Assembly (NCBI GenBank): GCA_003167255.1
Contig: PMTR01000169.1
Location: 21,134-53,523, forward strand
Direction of reading: 5' to 3'
Origin: Bryobacterales bacterium
Lineage (GTDB): Bacteria > Acidobacteriota > Terriglobia > Bryobacterales > Bryobacteraceae
Length of the DNA: 32,390 nucleotides
Of this stretch, positions 31,392 to 32,390 are shown piece by piece. The position numbers and the translations under genes were made by a program. The number at the start of each line of letters is the position of its first letter. The stretch's first letter is position 1. Below the pieces are notes generated by a model. It had not been told where the DNA came from, made no database searches, and saw only the letters and a list, made by a program, of their open reading frames with translations.

Positions 31392-32228
31392 CTACTGGAC
31401 CGGCACTTCCTTCTTGGAGTCGAGGGCGGAATCGATCAGCCGCAGCGTGATGGGCAGACCGCCGGCGGAATCCGCCACCAAACGGACGAAGTTCTGCAGC
31501 CCTTCTACGGTGGCCGCGTCATTCCACGTGCCGTCGTGGACCACTATGGCAATCTCTCTCTTGCCCTGATTCACCGAAAACAGAACGGTCAGCTCTTTGT
31601 CGGCCAAGGCCTTGTGGAAGGCCTCGGCCAACGCCTGAGCCTGCGCCTCAGTGGCGCTGCCGGAGTATCTCATCTCGATGCCGCCCGCCTTCAGGTTGGG
31701 GTGGACGTCCATCTCCTTCTTCACCGTCACCCCGTCATCCACCAGCCGCACCTTGAGGGGAAAGCCGCCGACCGACGCGGCCATATCGCGCCCAATCTCC
31801 TCGAAGGCGGCAACCTTGCCCCAGTCGTCCCAGATGCCCGCCTTCACCACGAACGAGAGAATCGTGCCGGAGGCTCCCTTATTGAGCAGCACGCTCGCGC
31901 CCGTGTCGGAGAAATAGCCGCTTGTCTTGAGGGCCTGTCCCAACGCCAGGGCCTGTTCTTTGGTGGCGGTTCCAGAGTAGCGGACCTCGTCCTTGGAGCC
32001 GATGACGACCTTGGTCCCCCCAATCATCTTCACGTAGATCGCGCCTGCGATCACAGCCAGCCCCACGAGACCCGCGAAAACGGTGAGCCAGGTGGAGGCT
32101 GAGCCTCGCTGTCTCCGGCGCCGGTCCGCGGCTTTGTCTGGAAGCGCCTGGGCGAGGGCGGGCGCGGCAACGGGCGTGCCCTGCGGATACAATGGTTGGC
32201 CGGGTGGCGGAGAGAGTGGGAAGTTCAT
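31392..32228 (-). CDS. Membrane-anchored protein with a duplicated domain
   Basis: A 278-residue protein from ATG at 32226-32228 (MNFPLSPPPGQPLYPQG). A Pro-rich cytoplasmic head and basic stretch (DRRRRQRG) lead to one helix about 44-67 (TWLTVFAGLVGLAVIAGAIY). Two homologous ~93-residue repeats follow: the first begins DEVRYSGTATKEQALALGQA and the second IEMRYSGSATEAQAQALAEA; both have a GIWDDW / GTWNDA turn, a GGFPL / GGLPI step and a DSKKEVPV-like end. No family is recognised. It lies 15 bases upstream of the transporter gene, so it may be co-transcribed with it. Confidence 0.75.
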   Translation of the reverse strand: MNFPLSPPPGQPLYPQGTPVAAPALAQALPDKAADRRRRQRGSASTWLTVFAGLVGLAVIAGAIYVKMIGGTKVVIGSKDEVRYSGTATKEQALALGQALKTSGYFSDTGASVLLNKGASGTILSFVVKAGIWDDWGKVAAFEEIGRDMAASVGGFPLKVRLVDDGVTVKKEMDVHPNLKAGGIEMRYSGSATEAQAQALAEAFHKALADKELTVLFSVNQGKREIAIVVHDGTWNDAATVEGLQNFVRLVADSAGGLPITLRLIDSALDSKKEVPVQ

Positions 32229-32297
32229 GAGTTTTCCGGGATGAGGGACCCTTGGATTCTTCCACAAACCAAGGCTGCTGTAAAGCGCGCCGGCTAA

Positions 32298-32390
32298 GTG
32301 GAACAGGCCATCGCTTTCTGTGGCCTGTTGCAGTGGGCCTGCGGCCCGCGAGATCTCATGAAAAAGTGGGAGCCTGGATGTCGCCGGGCG
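32298..32390 (-). repeat. Diverged inverted copy of the 18754-18976 repeat, cut by the window end
   Basis: Read on the minus strand, this matches the right part of the element at 18880-18976: a 19-base perfect start (CGCCCGGCGACATCCAGGC), then about 80% identity to the terminal CCAC. Its hairpin (AACAGGCCA facing TGGCCTGTT) matches AGACC/GGTCT of the other copy with paired changes. The rest of the element would lie beyond base 32390. Confidence 0.8.

Noticed and set aside
30573-32102. 509-residue plus-strand open frame
   Set aside because: It runs antisense across the NRAMP-like gene and the duplicated-domain gene, both well supported on the minus strand.
1-32390. CRISPR arrays, rRNA genes, phage structural genes and replication origins
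   Set aside because: No regularly spaced repeats, rRNA motifs, capsid/tail genes or DnaA-box clusters were seen in the window.

Overview
The window is GC-rich chromosomal DNA, most likely from an acidobacterium of the Bryobacter/Solibacter type. This is inferred from gene content: Tat-exported Gfo/Idh/MocA oxidoreductases, xylose-isomerase-like barrels, PF06439 (DUF1080) and ThuA-like proteins, scattered type II toxin-antitoxin (TA) modules, and many REP-like palindromes with REP-associated tyrosine transposases (RAYTs). No rRNA, intact tRNA, CRISPR array or phage structural gene was found.

Layout. 1-900: a RAYT gene followed by interleaved palindromes and a 117-bp perfect copy of part of a nearby isomerase gene. 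922-1496: a ParE/Phd-type TA pair. 1590-4346: a secreted sugar isomerase-like protein and a Tat-dependent oxidoreductase, both with Gly/Arg/Pro-rich inserts. 4417-8832: hypothetical genes, several with zinc ribbons or membrane anchors. 9067-11545: a TA/REP island with a RelE pair, a HigBA-like pair whose toxin has an in-frame amber codon, and a DUF104/PIN pair whose PIN gene is broken. 11847-18750: a tightly packed plus-strand operon of oxidoreductase, heptaheme membrane cytochrome, GT-C-like membrane protein, ApbE flavinyltransferase and a secreted discoidin-like protein. 18754-18976: a structured repeat with terminal inverted repeats; a diverged inverted copy runs off the right end of the window. 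18985-27186: a carbohydrate module of oxidoreductase and PF06439 protein on the minus strand and ThuA-like protein, two oxidoreductases, MFS transporter and isomerase on the plus strand. 27221-29137: a secreted SH3/Tudor-like protein and two small genes. 29143-29916: a second, complete-looking RAYT element. 30108-32228: an atypical NRAMP-family transporter and a membrane-anchored protein with a duplicated domain.

How the genes work together (inference). The genes from 18985 to 27186, and probably 1590-4346 and 11847, fit oxidation of sugars or glycosides to keto-sugars, their cleavage or isomerisation, and uptake of the product. The cytochrome-ApbE operon suggests envelope electron transfer and flavinylation, but its substrate is unknown. 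The most unusual material is non-coding: the RAYT-linked gene fragment, the 774-bp RAYT element with nested inverted repeats and direct hairpin ends, and the repeat pair whose hairpin shows a compensatory base-pair change. No wholly new multi-gene system could be shown from sequence alone.
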